Below, one piece after another: positions 35,566 to 45,664 of a stretch of 64,000 nt of DNA (its first letter is position 1; each line of letters opens with the position of its first letter). This stretch comes from Acestrorhynchus altus (taxonomy: Eukaryota > Chordata > Actinopteri > Characiformes > Acestrorhynchidae): NCBI GenBank assembly GCA_034509495.1, contig CM067503.1, positions 48,983,774-49,047,773 on the forward strand. The letters are read 5' to 3'. The notes under the pieces are model-generated. The model was not told where the DNA came from. It made no database searches and saw only the letters and a list, made by a program, of their open reading frames with translations. The translations under genes were made by a program, and so were the position numbers.

Positions 35566-38500
35566 TCAGGAAGCGACTCCGTCCGCGGTCCTGGCTGCCG
35601 GGATGGCGCTGCTGTTCAGAATGGGGCACAGAGGCTCGTGGGACTGCAGGGCCTCGGCCAGACGTTTCTGTTCCTCAAGCAACAGCTGAACCTCCTTCTT
35701 TAGCGAACTGTTCTGCTGCTCCAAGCACTCATACGCCTGTGTGGGGACATTTTCATTCACAACAATTAAAGGAATTCAAAGGTGTTTGTGTTACAGTCAC
35801 TGAATGAAAGGGAAAAAGGAATTCCGTCTTTATTCCAAAAGCAGTCAAGACCGAAACCACGCGCTCACGTTCATTTAGACCTTCAAAGCATTTGTAACTG
35901 ATCTGAAAAGGACGTTTCTTCTTGTGGATTTAAATTCATTTTCACTTTAAAAACCATCAACCACATCCATGTGTGTGAACTGCACTGTACACAACTATGT
36001 AAATGTGTCTCCGTATGAGAATAGACACACGTCACACCAAAGAACAATGCAATTTATTTACCGGTTTACTGTATAAAACTTAATATGCTTGAATATTGCA
36101 TGAAGTTCTTATACGTTCAGAAAAGCAGAGCTCTGAATTTTTGGTTTTGGAGATGAAATAATCAAAACAAAAATAAGTTCACGTAGACCTTCTCTCCACT
36201 CTCACCATGTAAGACCGTTAACTATACAATGGACAAGAGAATGAGACCTAACAAACACCTGTAGCTCCATTTCAAAATCTGTTTAAAAAGGTTTATCATT
36301 TTCTGTTTCTTAGATTAGAAGAACTAAATGTATTTGGCACAATTTACAAAATTTACTCCCAATCTAAACATTTTTGATATGTTTAACACTGTCACTGAAA
36401 CTGAATTAAAAATAATAAACAATCTGTATGAAGCTTTTCTTTTTTATACAGTATATAGAATTTTTCCCAGCAGATTTGTCCTCTGACACTAGGAGGGTGA
36501 GGACGAGCACATGCTTCCTCCCATACATGTAATTAAACCACCGCCTCTTTTTGAAGTGCCACCATCTGCCTCCTCGCCAGACGCCAACACGCACGGGTCC
36601 CCAGACGCCTGTGCCGACCAGCATCACACTGATCTACCCACCAATTTCGCTGCCCCTGTGTCTCTGTCTCAGGCTGCCGATAGCAAGCAGTGATCCAGGC
36701 TTCGAACCTGTGATCCTCGGAGTGGTAGCGCTTTAGACCAGTGAGCCACTCGAAGCCAAATAAAAACCCCTTTTTGGGCACTTTTTTATCGCCTCTGGAT
36801 GCAGCAATGAACTGAAGACTCTTACACGAGGACCACGTAGAGGAGAACCAACCAAAAACCAACAAGCTGCCCAGATCGGACAACGACAAAGTTCGGTTTG
36901 GACTCTTTCTCTTCTCAGCGGCTCAGAAACGTAAACCGTCGGGTTTCTTGGAACCTCCTCAAAACACCTTTCAGCTTCGTCTTCTGCCATAGTTGGACTC
37001 AGCTATCCAAACACCCGCCCGCGATCTCTGTCCTTCAGAGTGACAGTTTCCATCAACCAACCTCGTGATGTAATCACTGAAATCATAAATATGTAATATT
37101 TTCACATATAATCGTTTATCTGTAGTTTTCTCAAAATAAATCCGAACGTATTTAATTCTGTAAAAAATGTGTAAAAGTTAAAGTCGTGTCCACTTTAAAG
37201 CAGTTCTTAATAAACATTAAATCATAAAAAAATCATTTTTTTCTCTTTTTTTGTGTGAAAACAATATCAGTTATTTTAATTATTTACCAAATCAATGTTT
37301 ACTTGTGTGCTTCAATTTGTACTGTGTTGTCTTGATTTTTTACTTTGATGAATGATGAATTTTATGTTCTTTGGATGATTTTTGTCTCTTTTTTATGTCA
37401 TTTAATGTTAATTATTTATTATTACTTATTAATTATTTCCGTCCTAATGTTGTATTATTTAGAACTCTTTTTAATTATATACAGTAACAGTCAACGGTTT
37501 GGACACACATATTCTCTTCAACCCTTAAAGTAAAACCTTATAAATGTCCACTTCTATAAAAAACAAATAGAAATGTTATGTGTATTTAAAAACACGACCA
37601 ATAGACAATATTTATGCAGTCGTAGGGATTTTGTCTATTTTTGATTATAAACGATATATATTTTATAGTATTGGATATAAACACCATATCGAGGTCTGAA
37701 CGCAGCTCACACTTCAGTTCAGATCCTCACAGCAATGTTCCAGAATCTAGTATTAACCCTGGACAGTAGTGACCGTTACTCCAACAAAAGCAGGATCGAC
37801 TCTTTAACACCCTTGATGAAGATGAGATGATGTCCCAATATTTTTGTCCATATAACACATTGTCAGATGATCTTAAAATCAATATCAAAAGAAGGTGCTG
37901 AGATATGTAACAGATAATTTATTCAGTCAGTGTCCAGACTTTTGACCGGTCCTGTATGTTAGTCTGTGCCCGTCCTTACCCGTCCTTACCCTTTCAAAGC
38001 GAAGTAAGAAACACTTCCTCTCTCCAAATCCTTGTTTCATCATCACGAGAAGGGTGCGATGACTGCTCTCGGGACTAAAAACTAAACTTTAGAAACCACG
38101 TCGCCTCAAAACGAAGCATTTATTGAACTGGTAAACAGAGTAAGACGCCACATACAGCAAAGATCTGCTTTCTATTTCACCAGCAGTCGTTTTTAGGGGA
38201 CGTCTCCACGGTGTGATAAGACAGACACATGCGTAGTGTGTGAACTTCACCTCGTGCAGCTCATCGGCTCTCTGGGTCTGTCTTTTGCGGCTCCTCTGTG
38301 CTGCTACCCGGTTCTTCTCTCGTCTCTTCAGCCTCCTCTCATCTTCATCAGAGCTCTAGGTCATCATTTGTTAAAACACCACATCAGCCCATGAGCACTA
38401 CAGAGATACACACCGTCCAGAAGTAACCCAACAATGCACAATGCAAAGCATCATCTAGAGGAGTACAATCCCCCCCCCCCCCCAGCACTGGACTGTGGAG

Positions 38501-39636
38501 CAGTGGAACCGAGTCCTCTGAAGTGATGGAGCTTCATCCAAGATGTTTGGGATGAGAAGGAGTGGTTTGAGATCCACAACTAATCGTCCAACATCAGTAC
38601 CTGACCTCAGCAATGCTATAATGGTTGAATGCAATCAAATGTTCACAGCAAATTTAGAACATGGAGTGAAAAGTGATGTTATAAAGATAAGGCTGCAGCG
38701 AAGTCTAGACAAACTCCTCATAACTCAGGATCAGAGTAACCTACAGACATGATACACACATCATAACACACTACAAGGTCTAACGTACCCATAACTCCAG
38801 CTGCCTCATCATGTGATCAGAGAGAGGGGGCGGGGCTGATGATCAACCTGCATACAGACTCTGACTGATCAGAGAGAGGGGGCGGGGCTGATGCTCAACC
38901 TGCACACAGACTCTGACTGATCAGAGAGAGGGGGCGGGGCTGATGCTCAACCTCCATACAGACTCTGACTGATCAGAAAGAGGGGGCGGGGCTGATGCTC
39001 AACCTCCATACAGACTCTGACCGATCAGAGAGAGGGGGCGGGGTTGATGATGTCATTGAGTGAGAAGACAGGGGCTGTTTACTCCCCGTCTTTGCTCACA
39101 CAGTGTTCAAATTTCAGAATAAAAGTCCTGAGAAGGGATAATACAGATACATACATAAATAAGTAGAATAATAAAGGATCTTCAGGTTGTTTTTTCTTTT
39201 GTGAAACATTCTCAGAAGCTAATCATTATCATAAATATCCTTGTCAATCTAATCATTACGCATAATTCATCCCCAACGATCCCATTTCTGAGACATTAAT
39301 TTAAAAAAAAAACAACTGCAGGCACAAGAAGTTTCGTGAAGATGCTGATATCTAAGCTCTGAGAGATTAATGCTGCATGTGTGATTGTTTATGGATACTT
39401 TTCTCAGGATTAGGAGAATAAAAGTCTATAAATGATCTCACAGATCTGACCTGCAGGTCAGAGGGTAAGAGGTGGCTGTCCAGGCTGCTGCTCTCTGCTG
39501 GACGTTAAGCTGAAGAGGTTCCTGCAGAAAGCTGAGCTCAGAGCTCTACAGTTAAGGTGCCCACCTCGCTTCTTCTGCCTCGCGCTGGTGGACCATCGCT
39601 GGGAGGAAGGTGGTCAGCAGCAGAGTGGTCAGACAT
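35566..39636 (-). CDS. batf3: BATF3, bZIP transcription factor
   Basis: Three coding exons on the minus strand: 39636-39565, 38355-38251 and 35736-35566, all phase 0 with GT-AG borders, giving 115 residues (human 127). The N-terminus is MSDHSAADHLPPSDG. The basic region, residues 31-53, carries NRVAAQRSR at 39-47. The zipper leucines are L57, L64, L71, L78 and L85, ending in the BATF-family HEPLCPIL block (residues 92-99). BATF3 lacks a transactivation domain, pairs with JUN proteins, works with IRF4/IRF8 at composite elements, and in mammals is required for a class of dendritic cells. The first exon was found by its in-frame ATG and donor and was too short to appear as a long reading frame. 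Exon 2 (105 nt) parallels the 108-nt ATF3 exon. Confidence 0.93.
36480..36765 (-). mobile_element. tRNA-derived SINE family C, copy 3, in BATF3 intron 2
   Basis: Best-preserved head of the family. On the minus strand it reads TGGCTCACTGGTCTAAAGCG (A box) followed about 30 bp later by GGTTCGAAGCC (B box), a tRNA-like polymerase III promoter. The body matches 21480-21775. Confidence 0.75.
36733..36990 (-). other. Unidentified 85-codon frame in BATF3 intron 2
   Basis: The frame starts MAEDEAERCFEEVPRNPTVY, runs through a basic, Arg-rich middle, and reads into the SINE at its end. Its codon use and composition look more protein-like than surrounding frames. A possible donor (CGT|GTAAGA) occurs near 36826. 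I know no family for it. It could be a first exon, a retro-copied fragment, or chance. Confidence 0.25.
37481..37954. mobile_element. 474-bp Tc1-type MITE with TIRs and TA duplication
   Basis: The left end ACAGTAACAGTCAACGGTTT and GGACACAC is matched by the reverse complement of the right end (CAGGACCGGTCAAAAGTCTG, GACAC). TA lies immediately outside both ends, the target duplication of Tc1/mariner elements. There is no transposase frame inside. Related to 26611-26960. Confidence 0.75.
38469..38483. repeat. Poly-C tract
   Basis: About 14 consecutive C residues in BATF3 intron 1. Confidence 0.8.
38814..39050. repeat. 52-bp GC-box minisatellite in BATF3 intron 1
   Basis: Five head-to-tail units beginning TGATCAGAGAGAGGGGGCGG. 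Each carries GGGGGCGGGG, a consensus Sp1/KLF GC box. Units differ by a few substitutions (for example CATACAG/CACACAG, AGAAAG/AGAGAG). The fifth unit departs into unique sequence after GGGGTTGATGATGTCA. A lone inverted copy is at 3183-3232. Confidence 0.95.
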
Positions 39637-39789
39637 GGCAGGTGGAGGACAGCACGGGTGAAGTTCAGCTCAGCAGTCTACTCCAGAAGATGCTGTGACC
39701 ATCCTTCATCTTACAGAGTGCTCAGCACAGCTGACCAGTGTCCTGCACTGCCCGCGCTCAGCCTTACTAGATCCATCACTCACTTTCTT

Positions 39790-39925
39790 AGAAGTCACGT
39801 GGTACGCTGGCGCAGGCGCGCAGTACCCGCACCTGCCAGGCGAGGGCGCCGGAGCTGAGAGAGGCGGTTCTGACGTAATAGCCACTCCAACTCTGATGTC
39901 ATAGGCAGTTTCGTGACGTGTGCGA
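39790..39925 (-). promoter_or_regulatory. Candidate BATF3 promoter with CRE-like cluster
   Basis: It lies 150-290 bp upstream of the BATF3 ATG. CACGTG is at 39796-39801, TGACGTAA at 39871-39878, TGATGTCA at 39894-39901 and TGACGTG at 39914-39920, within GC- and CpG-rich sequence. No TATA box was seen. The half-CRE density suggests control by CREB/ATF/AP-1-type factors, possibly including family members. This is inference only. Confidence 0.5.
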
Positions 39926-39954
39926 TATCAAACGCGTGCCCCGTTTAATATGGA

Positions 39955-40220
39955 GCCCCTAATCATCACATTCACACCATTTAGATTCATCATCATCATA
40001 TTAATAACCATCATATTAATCATCATCATCATCATATTAATAACATCATATAAATAATCATCAGCATATTAATAACCATCACATTAATAATCAGAATAAG
40101 CATATTAATAATAATCATAATAAGCATCATAATAATCATATGCATAATCATATTAATAATCAGAACAATCATATTAATAGTAATAAACATGTTCATAATC
40201 AGAATAATCATATTTACATG
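39955..40220. repeat. Degenerate ATC/AATAATCAT repeat
   Basis: About 250 bp of variant ATCATC and CATATTAATAATC units. Confidence 0.8.
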
Positions 40221-40390
40221 TTTTAGAAATTGAACTTTTTGATTTTTTAATTTATTTTGCCAAGATTATTTCATGTATAGAATGCCTTTATTGGCACTAA
40301 ATACATTAACCATCAAATACAATATATAGTGTAAAAGAACGCATAAATTTAAGGTTCTATATACAATTATAAAATAAATAGATATGATAT

Positions 40391-40392
<2 letters not shown>

Positions 40393-40424
<32 letters not shown>
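40393..40424. repeat. (TA)n microsatellite
   Basis: About 15 TA units. Confidence 0.9.
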
Positions 40425-40428
<4 letters not shown>

Positions 40429-40459
40429 CTTCACTTTAATTCAGGAAGTCCATAAGTGT

Positions 40460-40690
40460 CCTACACTGAACATCCTGGACACAGCAAAGCAGCCCCAAAC
40501 CAGGACACTTCCACCCCCATGCTTCACAGTTGGGTCTTGTGCTCAAATGCTGTGTTTGGTTTGAGCCAAAAATGTCTTCTGTTACTGTGTCCAAATAATT
40601 CAACTTTGGATTCATCTGTCCAAATCACATTGTTCCAGAAGTCCTGCTTTTTTCTCTATTTGTCTGCTCTCCAGCAAACTTACCCTGGTG
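40460..40690 (-). mobile_element. DNA transposon fragment (Tc1 or related)
   Basis: On the minus strand this matches text typical of fish Tc1-type transposase DNA ('ttggattcatctgtccaaatcacattgttcc' and 'agcagccccaaaccaggac' orientation). Reading frames are short and broken. Confidence 0.5.
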
Positions 40691-40739
40691 CTTCGTCCAT
40701 GCACACCTCCCGTTCAAAAAACCTAATTTGACATCCTGA

Positions 40740-40800
40740 CATCCTGAATTTCTGTGGGGGAACCCTCCCGAGGGATCAGTACAGTTCTATTCTATTCTTC
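40740..40800 (+). mobile_element. LINE 3' tail with (TTCTA)n end
   Basis: GGGGGAACCCTCCCGAGGGATCA and GTTCTATTCTATTC. The same tail is seen at 51667-51725. Tails of this kind mark 3' ends of fish non-LTR elements. Confidence 0.55.
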
Positions 40801-40839
40801 CATCACCTGTGGCAGGAGCTACCTGTAGGTCCTGTGACG

Positions 40840-41185
40840 GCATATTGGGATGTCAGAGACTTCATTACACATTTTATGGATGAAGGAACAGCTGAGATCT
40901 AATTGTTCGAGATCTTGTTAAATCCCTTCCCGGACTCACACGCAGAACCTTATGACTGTATATGGTGTATCTTTGCACGTCCTTCTTTGCACTGAGGATC
41001 ATCTGATTACAGATTCACTGCAGGACTCAACTTACTGATTGTTTGTTTTTATAAAGTTTATTATAATTTGTATAGTTTTCCTCATCTTTTTCTACATCTC
41101 TTATATTTACATCTTTTCTTTATTGGATTTTATTGTATAAGATACTGGATTCCTAAATTTCCCTCAGGATCAATAAAGTAAATGA
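40840..41185 (+). mobile_element. LINE 3' UTR fragment
   Basis: Ends AATTTCCCTCAGGATCAATAAAGTAAATGA, the same type of 3' terminus as 34885-34910. No coding part remains. Confidence 0.6.
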
Positions 41186-41329
41186 GTATATATGTATATT
41201 TCTGAAGGGATCAGAGGTCTAAACTTCTGATGTGCTGCATAATTCTAATTTGAGGCATTTTAAGAAGAAATGCGAGGGGCCACTCTTCATATCAGTGCCC
41301 AAACGGGTTGTTGACCACATTACTGTACT

Positions 41330-41480
41330 TATTGTCCAGTCAATTCTCCAAACCTGAAGTCCATAGAGTATCTATGGGGTATTGACCAGAGGAAGATGAG
41401 AAACACTCGGCCCAGCAATACAGCTCAGCCAAAGGCCACTGTAGGAGCCACTTCTGCTCTTCGTTTGATTTGTGTTACTT
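41330..41480 (+). mobile_element. Tc1-like transposase C-terminal fragment a
   Basis: Encodes a degenerate version of the third-acid region: CCTGAAGTCCATAGAGTATC gives PEVHRVSM/SIEYLWGI-type text, then QRKMRNTRPSNTAQPKAT, as in Tc1 transposases after the catalytic glutamate. Broken and partial. Confidence 0.55.
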
Positions 41481-41839
41481 TATTTGATTTGGTTGTTTAA
41501 TTATTATTAACACATGTCTGTTTCTAAGACTGTGCTCCCTCTACAGGTAGAGAAGGTGTTCCAAACCCTTTAATGGAGTGGTCTACCTGGCCTCAGGGGG
41601 GTGCTGTTACCAGCCTGAGACAGTCTTTAACCATGTGGTGCACCTGAATAGTTTGTTGGGCTAACACAGGCAGTCCTTTTCTTTTGTTTTCATTTATCGT
41701 TTAAAATAAATACATCAGCAATAACTGATCATCTGCCTGGACCTGGATCTTTTGTGCATTGCATGCGTTAAGCAACTATCACCAGTTACTCCCATGGTGG
41801 ATTTATGCTGGTTCAGTATTTTAATCAGCAAGCTTTGTT

Positions 41840-42000
41840 TTGGTGGATCAAAAAGCTTTTTTTTGCCGAAACAGCCACGATTAAAGCATCCTGGGCTTCA
41901 GTAAGATCTCAGCAGAAGCTGATGGCCTCCATGCCACAATGCATTGATGCAGTAATTCCTGGTAAAGGAGCAACACTGAGTGCATAAATGAACTTTTCAG
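41840..42000 (+). mobile_element. Tc1-like transposase C-terminal fragment b
   Basis: The frame ending at 41987 gives AETATIKASWASVRSQQKLM, then PQCIDAVIPGKGA, the extreme C-terminus of a Tc1 transposase. It begins where fragment a stops, about 360 bp to the left, suggesting that a later insertion split one element. Confidence 0.55.
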
Positions 42001-42600
42001 AAGTTGAATGTTTCTGTAAATACTTCTCTGATGGATCTTAAACCTGCTGATAGCTGCTGGTAGATGATACTGTGTTTTCTAACTAGATTCCAGAAACAGG
42101 AAGTCATAGAAGAACACTCAAGACTTATATTTAGAAGCATGAAATCAAGTGGTATGGTTCAGTCCAGTGGACCAGTGGTTCGCAGACAAGCTCAGACAGG
42201 TCAGTTTCTCAGACACCTGCTAGAGCTGCCCCAGCACACTGTGAATACTATTACTGTAAAGCATTCGCCACACAAGCTCAGAGAAGACCACCACTCAGAG
42301 CTGAAGTGTGGAAGCATCATCTGTCCTACGTTATAGCACTAACTGCCAGCTGCCTCTAGAAGCTACATCACATCAAGGCAATCGTTCTATAGAAGGTTGA
42401 TGGATTCAATGTCCATGTCTGAATCACCAGTGATACCAGCACCATATGCAATGTTTAGTTCCAGCTGGATTGGTTTAGAAGCACAATACTGACCTTGTAT
42501 TAGTGAAAATACATGTAGTGATCAATCAAATCTGGCACTGTGTGTATAATATTATATATATATTCAAAAAGTGAAGCAGGTCAGCTCATCGGGTTAGAAT
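42001..42600. other. Intergenic between BATF3 and NSL1, probable transposon debris
   Basis: A plus frame at 42064-42336 has no family that I can name. The surrounding text looks like degenerate transposon sequence. Confidence 0.3.
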
Positions 42601-42751
42601 ATTTAATACAATTAAGCCCTTAATACATAAACAGCCAATCATATCTAGAGTAATCATATAGTACTTGATACACTTTGTTTACAATGTTTATACACTATCA
42701 TCTTAAGACATTAAAGCAACACTGATTCAGTGCCGTCAGTTCTCCTGTGCA

Positions 42752-42757
42752 TTTATT
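42752..42757 (-). promoter_or_regulatory. Polyadenylation signal overlapping the end of NSL1
   Basis: AATAAA on the minus strand only 10 nt after the NSL1 stop, followed by a GT/T-rich stretch near 42710-42725. It would give a 3' UTR of only about 40 nt. An alternative ATTAAA lies at 42602-42607. Confidence 0.5.
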
Positions 42758-42767
42758 ACCACAGAAC

Positions 42768-44889
42768 TTAGCTATTTTCAGCCAGTGACACTGCAGTCTT
42801 TGAAAGAGGTACATAGTCCATGCTGTATTCAGCTTCAGATATAGCTCTTTTGATGGTCTGTCTGTTGGCAGGTCCCCTCTTGGACAAGACCGGGCAGGCT
42901 TCACCATTAGACTTGCCAAATATCTCACCGTAGACCTCCAGTGTTTCGGGTGAGTGCTGCATGTTCATCACCTGGAGTAGGCCTTCCCCTGTCTGCTTCA
43001 CAGCTTTCAGTGACTGCACACAACAGATCACACAGTATGAACAGTATTAACTAGTCGTTAGAATAAATAACGATTTTCCTTTCTGTCTATAGAACTAAAA
43101 ATACTGTTAGTGATGTAAAAAAACCTTCACATGGTTCCAGAAGTCCAGGTCTTTATCTCTTGGTTGTCAAATTTGATATAAAGATTCTAAATTTCACTAA
43201 AGGCCTAATGATGAAGATAATTACTGAATTCTGGGGGTGAACTTCACACTTTGTGGAGCAAATGTATTTACTTTAACCTAAAATCACTGACTGTACAGCG
43301 AGGCAATCTGAATAATGCTGTTTAAAAATGAGTCAGTGAGCAGCTTCGATTGGTACCTTTATTACTGCAGACGCTTGCTTGAATAATCCAGGAGCAGCAG
43401 CAGAAACGTTGTTCATGATGGCATCTACAAAAAGAGGGATTCGTTGACGCATATACTTCTGTAACAAACTATGAGAAACGTAGTTCTCTACCATTCCAGT
43501 GGTGAATGAGATGTGCTTACCTTGAGCAGGGTCTCGTTTTACTTCTTGTGGCACAACCGTATTTTCAAACAAGCCCTAAAGAAACCCAAAACAAAAGGCC
43601 TTGAGGGCTACCGATCCCCAGTCCAACAACCTCTATTTCACAGAAAACAAAAAACAAAAGTATGTAAATAACTAACCATGAGGGTTCGCTCAGCTTTCAA
43701 AGATCGCACAACATATGGGAGAATTTTCTTGGGGTAAACGCTGCGTTTCCTGGTAGTCTGTACAATCTGTTCGTCCAACATATCATCCAATGTGCTGACC
43801 TCGCAATCTAGAGAACCACAAAACACTTCAGTACTGAAGATCCTGCTCTACATTCTCAACACTGCTCTACAAAACGCTGTCCATCACTTAGTTTACAAAC
43901 CGTCCCCGTCTTCTTCTGCTGCCTCTTCCCAAGATAAACCACCAACAACGAGGTTTTCTTGCACCGCAAGTTCGAAGTTCTAAAAGGCAGTAAGGGACAA
44001 TGTAACTGTCATTTCACAAAACACCATTAGTGCCACGGTATCTACTGTTGCAGTCACTTTCCGATTGATGCTACGCTGAAACATCACAGATGAATCTCAG
44101 TGTACGGTTTGATTCATACTAGTCTGAACAGCATCGATCTGTCCCAGGTCTAAGCTGTACGAACTCTACACTTTTGGTTATATATTCGATTCAATAATCA
44201 AAATACCGATTTGTTTCCGAATTGGACGTGGACATGAATAATTATTTTAAAAAGTACCTCCAGCCCCAGGATCAGCAGGAACTCCCACTCACTGTGTGAG
44301 CAGAGTCAAAAGCAGCCAGTCATCGTTTTTTCTGCTTCCTACACTGCAGTGGTGACCAACAACACGTTCTACGTCTCTTTCATCGACAGGCTCATGCTCG
44401 GTCAGTGTCCTTTACGTGTTACTCCGGCAGCCCCTCTTACAGTTTATGAAGGAACACCAAACATAAGGTCTGCTTAACCCAGACCTAACCCGGCACCGTG
44501 TTTTAAACAGAACTACGTTACTATTGTACTTTGATGTCTTTTTCTTTCTTCTCTGCAAACTTTCAAAAGTTTTTTTAAACATATTTTAAACATAACAGAC
44601 CGTGGACGGGCGCAGGACACTGACTGGGTGACTTTATCCGCAGGACACTGAACGGGCGACTTTAGCCGCAGGACACTGTAAGCAGGGGGGGGAGACATGG
44701 ACTCACCTGGATCATTTCCTGGGACAGTGTCTGCTTGTCCTCGTCGCTCAGGTTAGTCTGTCCCTCGAGCAGGACGGGAAGCAGGTGTTTGTACCTGCTG
44801 ATCAGCTGCGCGGCGAGTCTCTTTGATCTCACACTCACTCTGCTGTCCACTCTGCTGTCCGGCTCCGGACACAAACCTCTGGTCTCCAT
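42768..44889 (-). CDS. nsl1: NSL1, MIS12 kinetochore complex subunit
   Basis: Six minus-strand exons: 44889-44707, 43979-43901, 43807-43677, 43575-43521, 43424-43357 and 43013-42768. All have GT-AG borders and compatible phases, giving 253 residues. The start is METRGLC at 44889. An in-frame TTG 12 nt upstream is not used. NSL1 joins MIS12, PMF1 and DSN1 in the four-subunit complex that links centromeric chromatin to the NDC80 complex. Recognisable family text includes FELAVQENLVVGGLSWEEA (residues about 63-81), LDEQIVQTTRKRSVYPKKIL, and VIKSLKAVKQTGEGLLQVM. Helical, charged sequence predominates, as expected. The C-terminal 60 residues are poorly conserved. It is divergent from TATDN3, with start codons 513 bp apart, the same head-to-head arrangement as in human. 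Confidence 0.93.
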
Positions 44890-45402
44890 TTTTGCCGCCA
44901 ACTCTTCAAAATGTTGTGTGTCCCCGGAATAGAGTCCGGGCGGAACAGCGCCTATAAAAGGTTCCGTGCCCGACGCAGGGTTGCCAGGTTCGCGGTTTTC
45001 CCGCCAAATGTGGCTCGTTTGAAAACGCTTTGATACTTTTAAACGTGTTTGAAGAATTAGATTAAAATATTAAAACGATCATTATAATAACTCAGTTATG
45101 CTTATTAATGTGGTGGGGTGTTAAGGTGGTAGGAGATTTAAGGTGGTAGTTAATATAATGTCGTAGTTATGAAACGTATGGTTTGAATGTTTTGTTCAGA
45201 CTGTGGGGGATTACGTGCGTTACCTGGCAACTCTTGCTCGTTCTCACGTTCCTGGTTGTGGGTGAAGCTTCAGGACTGAAAGCTGTTTGTACAGATGATG
45301 AGGAGCAGAAGGAAGACCTGGAGGATCTGAGGAGCAGAACTGAACTGGTCTGAATAATAATGTGACTCGGGGTGAACTGGTTTGTGTGGTTTTGCTGGTC
45401 AA
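44890..45402. promoter_or_regulatory. Bidirectional promoter between NSL1 and TATDN3
   Basis: The two start codons are 513 bp apart and diverge. TTTTCCCGCC at 44996-45005 is a consensus E2F site. TTTGAA, a CHR-like word, is nearby at about 45018-45023. TATAAAAG at 44953-44960 is on the plus strand. E2F/CHR elements fit a mitotic kinetochore gene, but this reading is inferred. Part of the interval may be a short transposon (see the TIR-bounded segment). Confidence 0.5.
44977..45234. mobile_element. Possible MITE copy 1 (TIR AGGGTTGCCAGGT)
   Basis: AGGGTTGCCAGGT at the left is matched in inverse by ACCTGGCAACTCT at the right (12 of 13). The interior shares TTAAGGTGGTAGGAGATT with the segment at 53815-54274. 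No clear target duplication. Confidence 0.4.
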
Positions 45403-45617
45403 ATGGCTGGACATGTAGTGGACGCACACTGCCACCTATCAGCGATTGAATTCAGCCAGGTGAGCTTTACTGACCCTGACCCTGCTGTTATGATCAGCCA
45501 CTGGACACTGTCCAGCAGCACCAGATGGACACAGACCAGTTTAGGTTGTGTTCTGGTACTACTGGTAAGAAGGTCAGGATGATCACCACCCCACAAGGTC
45601 CTCATTGAGCCACTGTG

Positions 45618-45664
<47 letters not shown>

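Noticed and set aside
36743..36765. Functional tRNA gene
   Set aside because: A and B boxes are present but no cloverleaf with anticodon arm can be drawn. It is the head of a SINE.
38814..39050. CRISPR-like repeat array
   Set aside because: Units are directly contiguous with no unique spacers, and the genome is eukaryotic.
44890..44901. TTG-initiated 12-nt extension of NSL1
   Set aside because: A normal ATG in frame follows at 44889. TTG starts are exceptional in vertebrates.
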